Positions 7,182-8,003 of a stretch of 8,003 nt of DNA are shown piece by piece. The position numbers were made by a program, and so were the translations under genes. This DNA comes from Planctomycetota bacterium (GTDB lineage Bacteria > Planctomycetota > Phycisphaerae > WQYP01). Below the pieces are notes generated by a model that did no database searches, was not told the origin of the DNA, and saw only the letters and a program-made list of their open reading frames with translations. Position 1 is the stretch's first letter. The number at the start of each line of letters is the position of its first letter. The stretch spans positions 2,812 through 10,814 of the forward strand of contig JAJZGH010000177.1 in the NCBI GenBank assembly GCA_021798635.1, written 5' to 3'.

Positions 7182-7223
7182 CTACGGAACCGAAGGTTGC
7201 AGGTTCGACTCCTGCCGGGCGCA
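7182..7223 (+). other. attachment site: displaced 3' part of tRNA-Arg(ACG)
   Basis: From 7182 the sequence matches the tRNA-Arg 3' part: anticodon loop CTACGGA (7182-7188, anticodon ACG), 3' anticodon strand ACCGA, variable loop AGGTT, T-arm GCAGG-TTCGACT-CCTGC (7199-7215), acceptor strand CGGGCGC and discriminator A (7223). No CCA follows. Upstream of 7182 there is no D-arm, no 5' acceptor strand and no matching anticodon-stem strand (expected TCGGT, observed ACTGC). This is the signature left when an element integrates at a tRNA anticodon loop: the element supplies a new 3' half and the old half is displaced. Element DNA should lie to the left and chromosome to the right. No integrase is in the window. 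A decayed tRNA gene is the alternative. Confidence 0.75.
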
Positions 7224-7241
7224 TTGGGCCAGAGGCCCAAT
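7223..7241 (+). repeat. hairpin directly after the tRNA-Arg fragment
   Basis: ATTGGGCC and GGCCCAAT form a perfect 8-bp stem (7223-7230 with 7234-7241) with an AGA loop, starting at the tRNA discriminator base. No T run follows. It may be the original 3' processing or termination structure of the tRNA-Arg gene. Confidence 0.5.
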
Positions 7242-7524
7242 AGAGCGGATCAGGAGAGCAAATTCGGCTGGGACGAAAGAGAGGATATCGCCGAAACAAT
7301 ATGCCCCACTCGCGGTCACCCGCGGTCACCTGCTCACCTGATCTTCTCCCACATTTTTCGCCCGCTGGCGAAAAAATCGAGCAGGAGAATTTAGAGAGGT
7401 GAACAGTAGAGCACATTCGGTTGGTGTACAGAAGAGAGGCTGTCGCCGGCAATCCGTCCGATCAATTTTCGTCTGCGGGGACCATTCAAGTCCCTTGGTC
7501 CGGTAAGTTAAACTTATAGCATAA
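7224..7524. other. intergenic stretch right of the attachment site
   Basis: I see no gene here. The stretch contains two diverged copies of a roughly 55-base sequence, a 10-bp tandem duplication at 7311-7330 and several hairpins, including GGACCA/TGGTCC at 7479-7484 and 7496-7501. Minus-strand ORFs across it are shadows of the tRNA T-arm sequence. Confidence 0.5.
7241..7448. repeat. imperfect direct repeat pair of about 55 bp
   Basis: Copy A (7241-7293) and copy B (7392-7448) share AGAGCA, ATTCGG, a TGG, GA-AGAGAGG and TCGCCG in the same order with small indels. They are offset by about 150 bases. Between them lie a perfect tandem duplication CGCGGTCACC (7311-7320, 7321-7330) and a 9-bp hairpin TTTTTCGCC/GGCGAAAAA (7354-7362 with 7367-7375, loop CGCT), which outer TTCTCC/GGAGAA arms extend. 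The origin is unknown; an ancient segmental duplication is the simplest reading. Confidence 0.45.
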
Positions 7525-7716
7525 CAACTGTTTCATGAAGGTTTGCCGCGGGAAACTCAGGCCGTTGCCAAAGCGGATGCTTTGCGGGCCTTCGATGGTG
7601 ATGCTGCTGGGGCCGCTTCCCGGAAAGCGAACATTGGATTGATTAAAGTAGTCATCAAGCCTGGTGTGCGCAAGACCACGATTACCAAGGGGTTTGTGAA
7701 CCCCCCGAAAAAATGA
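7525..7716 (+). pseudogene. remnant or short ORF of unknown function abutting tRNA-Lys
   Basis: An open frame starts after a TAA at 7522 and ends at a TGA at 7714-7716. It contains no ATG. Its product reads plausibly as protein (LPRETQAVAKADALRAFDGD, then ANIGLIKVVIKPGVRKTTI, ending PPKK). TTG at 7543 is the only sensible start, but GAAGG lies just one base upstream of it, too close to serve as its ribosome site. I do not recognise the family. The stop codon overlaps the 3' end of the opposite-strand tRNA-Lys. It may be the 3' remnant of a truncated gene, or a small gene with an unusual start. Confidence 0.3.
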
Positions 7717-7786
7717 GGCCGCTGGGGATCGAACCCAGGACCCACAGATTAAAAGTCTGTTGCTCTACCAGCTGAGCTACGGCCTC
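7714..7786 (-). tRNA. tRNA-Lys (anticodon UUU)
   Basis: A complete 73-nt cloverleaf reads on the minus strand: acceptor GAGGCCG/CGGCCTC, D-arm GCTC/GAGC with AGCTGGTA loop, anticodon stem ACAGA/TCTGT around loop CTTTTAA (anticodon TTT), variable loop GGGTC, T-arm CTGGG-TTCGATC-CCCAG and discriminator A. All stems pair. CCA is not encoded: TTTTTT follows directly, which may also help termination. Confidence 0.97.
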
Positions 7787-7828
7787 AGAAAGGAATTTAT
7801 CCTTCCCGCCATTCCTGCGGGACCCAGT

Positions 7829-7856
7829 ATTCTACGATACTGGCGAATTCTGGCAA
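7829..7856 (-). promoter_or_regulatory. candidate promoter for tRNA-Lys
   Basis: On the minus strand TTGCCA (7856-7851) and TAGAAT (7834-7829) are spaced by 16 bases, about 43 bases upstream of the mature tRNA 5' end. The -10 box overlaps a perfect 7-bp inverted repeat, CCAGTAT/ATACTGG (7824-7830 with 7837-7843). Confidence 0.45.
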
Positions 7857-7897
7857 GCGGCCATGGACTTCTGTGGACTGCAAGGGCCTGTGACAGT

Positions 7898-8003
7898 TTA
7901 TGCAGCCTTTTTTTTGATCTTAGCCAAAACGTAGGCTGGCCGGTTGGCCCAGAGGCGTTCCCAGCGGGCGTCCTGACTTTTCCACGTTGCCCGTAATGCC
8001 AGA
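7898..8003 (-). CDS. possible 3' end of a minus-strand gene of unknown function
   Basis: A frame enters from the right edge and closes at TAA (7900-7898). The last 34 residues include TWKSQDARWERLWANRPAY and end KIKKKAA. The Trp/Arg-rich then Lys-rich make-up looks like a genuine protein C-terminus, and the stop leaves room for the tRNA promoter. No family is recognised from so short a piece, and it may be chance. Confidence 0.3.
   Translation of the reverse strand, partial: LALRATWKSQDARWERLWANRPAYVLAKIKKKAA

Noticed and set aside
7135..7452. 105-codon minus-strand ORF containing PAGVEPATFGS
   Set aside because: That peptide is the usual reverse-strand reading of a tRNA T-arm and acceptor end; it is explained by the tRNA-Arg fragment.
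670..7934. 13-base match AGCCAAAACGTAG at 671-683 and 7922-7934 as element end repeats
   Set aside because: A match of this length is expected by chance about as often as not in 8 kb, and the flanks show no further similarity.
7760..7996. 78-codon plus-strand ORF
   Set aside because: It begins inside the tRNA-Lys gene on the opposite strand and has no recognisable domain or ribosome site.

Overview
The window is a bacterial accessory region. It carries a two-gene defence-type operon and ends, on the right, at a tRNA-derived attachment site with apparent chromosomal DNA beyond it. The host cannot be named. The intact tRNA-Lys and the tRNA-Arg fragment both lack an encoded CCA, which argues against most gamma- and betaproteobacteria and would fit Planctomycetota, Verrucomicrobiota and several other phyla. 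This is only a weak hint.

Layout, left to right. Positions 205-648 (minus) encode a single-stranded DNA-binding protein. A 27-codon leader ORF with a strong Shine-Dalgarno precedes and overlaps it, and that Shine-Dalgarno lies inside a long hairpin. Positions 719-1211 hold no convincing gene, only inverted repeats and a candidate promoter for the rightward operon. Positions 1212-3833 (plus) encode an 873-residue superfamily 2 helicase of the XPD/DinG type, with no iron-sulphur cysteine set and a C-terminal domain that looks like a degenerate PD-(D/E)XK nuclease. It overlaps by 8 bases the gene at 3826-6987. That gene encodes a 1053-residue single-chain protein: N-terminal SIR2 NADase-like domain, APAZ-like region, then a short prokaryotic Argonaute (MID plus catalytically dead PIWI). 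Positions 7182-7223 are the 3' part of a tRNA-Arg(ACG) gene, read as the right-hand attachment site of an integrated island. To its right are non-coding repeats, a small ORF remnant, an intact tRNA-Lys(UUU) on the minus strand, and possibly the 3' end of another minus-strand gene.

How the genes may work together. The SIR2-APAZ-Argonaute protein resembles the fused form of SPARSA systems. There a guide-loaded inactive Argonaute recognises invader nucleic acid and the SIR2 domain then depletes NAD+, killing or arresting the cell. A co-translated helicase with a nuclease-like tail is instead reminiscent of DdmD, the helicase-nuclease partner of the Argonaute DdmE in plasmid defence. The operon therefore looks like a mixture of the two designs: a DdmD-like helicase, perhaps with a dead nuclease, coupled to a SIR2-armed Argonaute. 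The orientation of the tRNA-Arg fragment implies that everything left of 7182, including ssb, belongs to the island, and that the intact tRNA-Arg lies left of the window.
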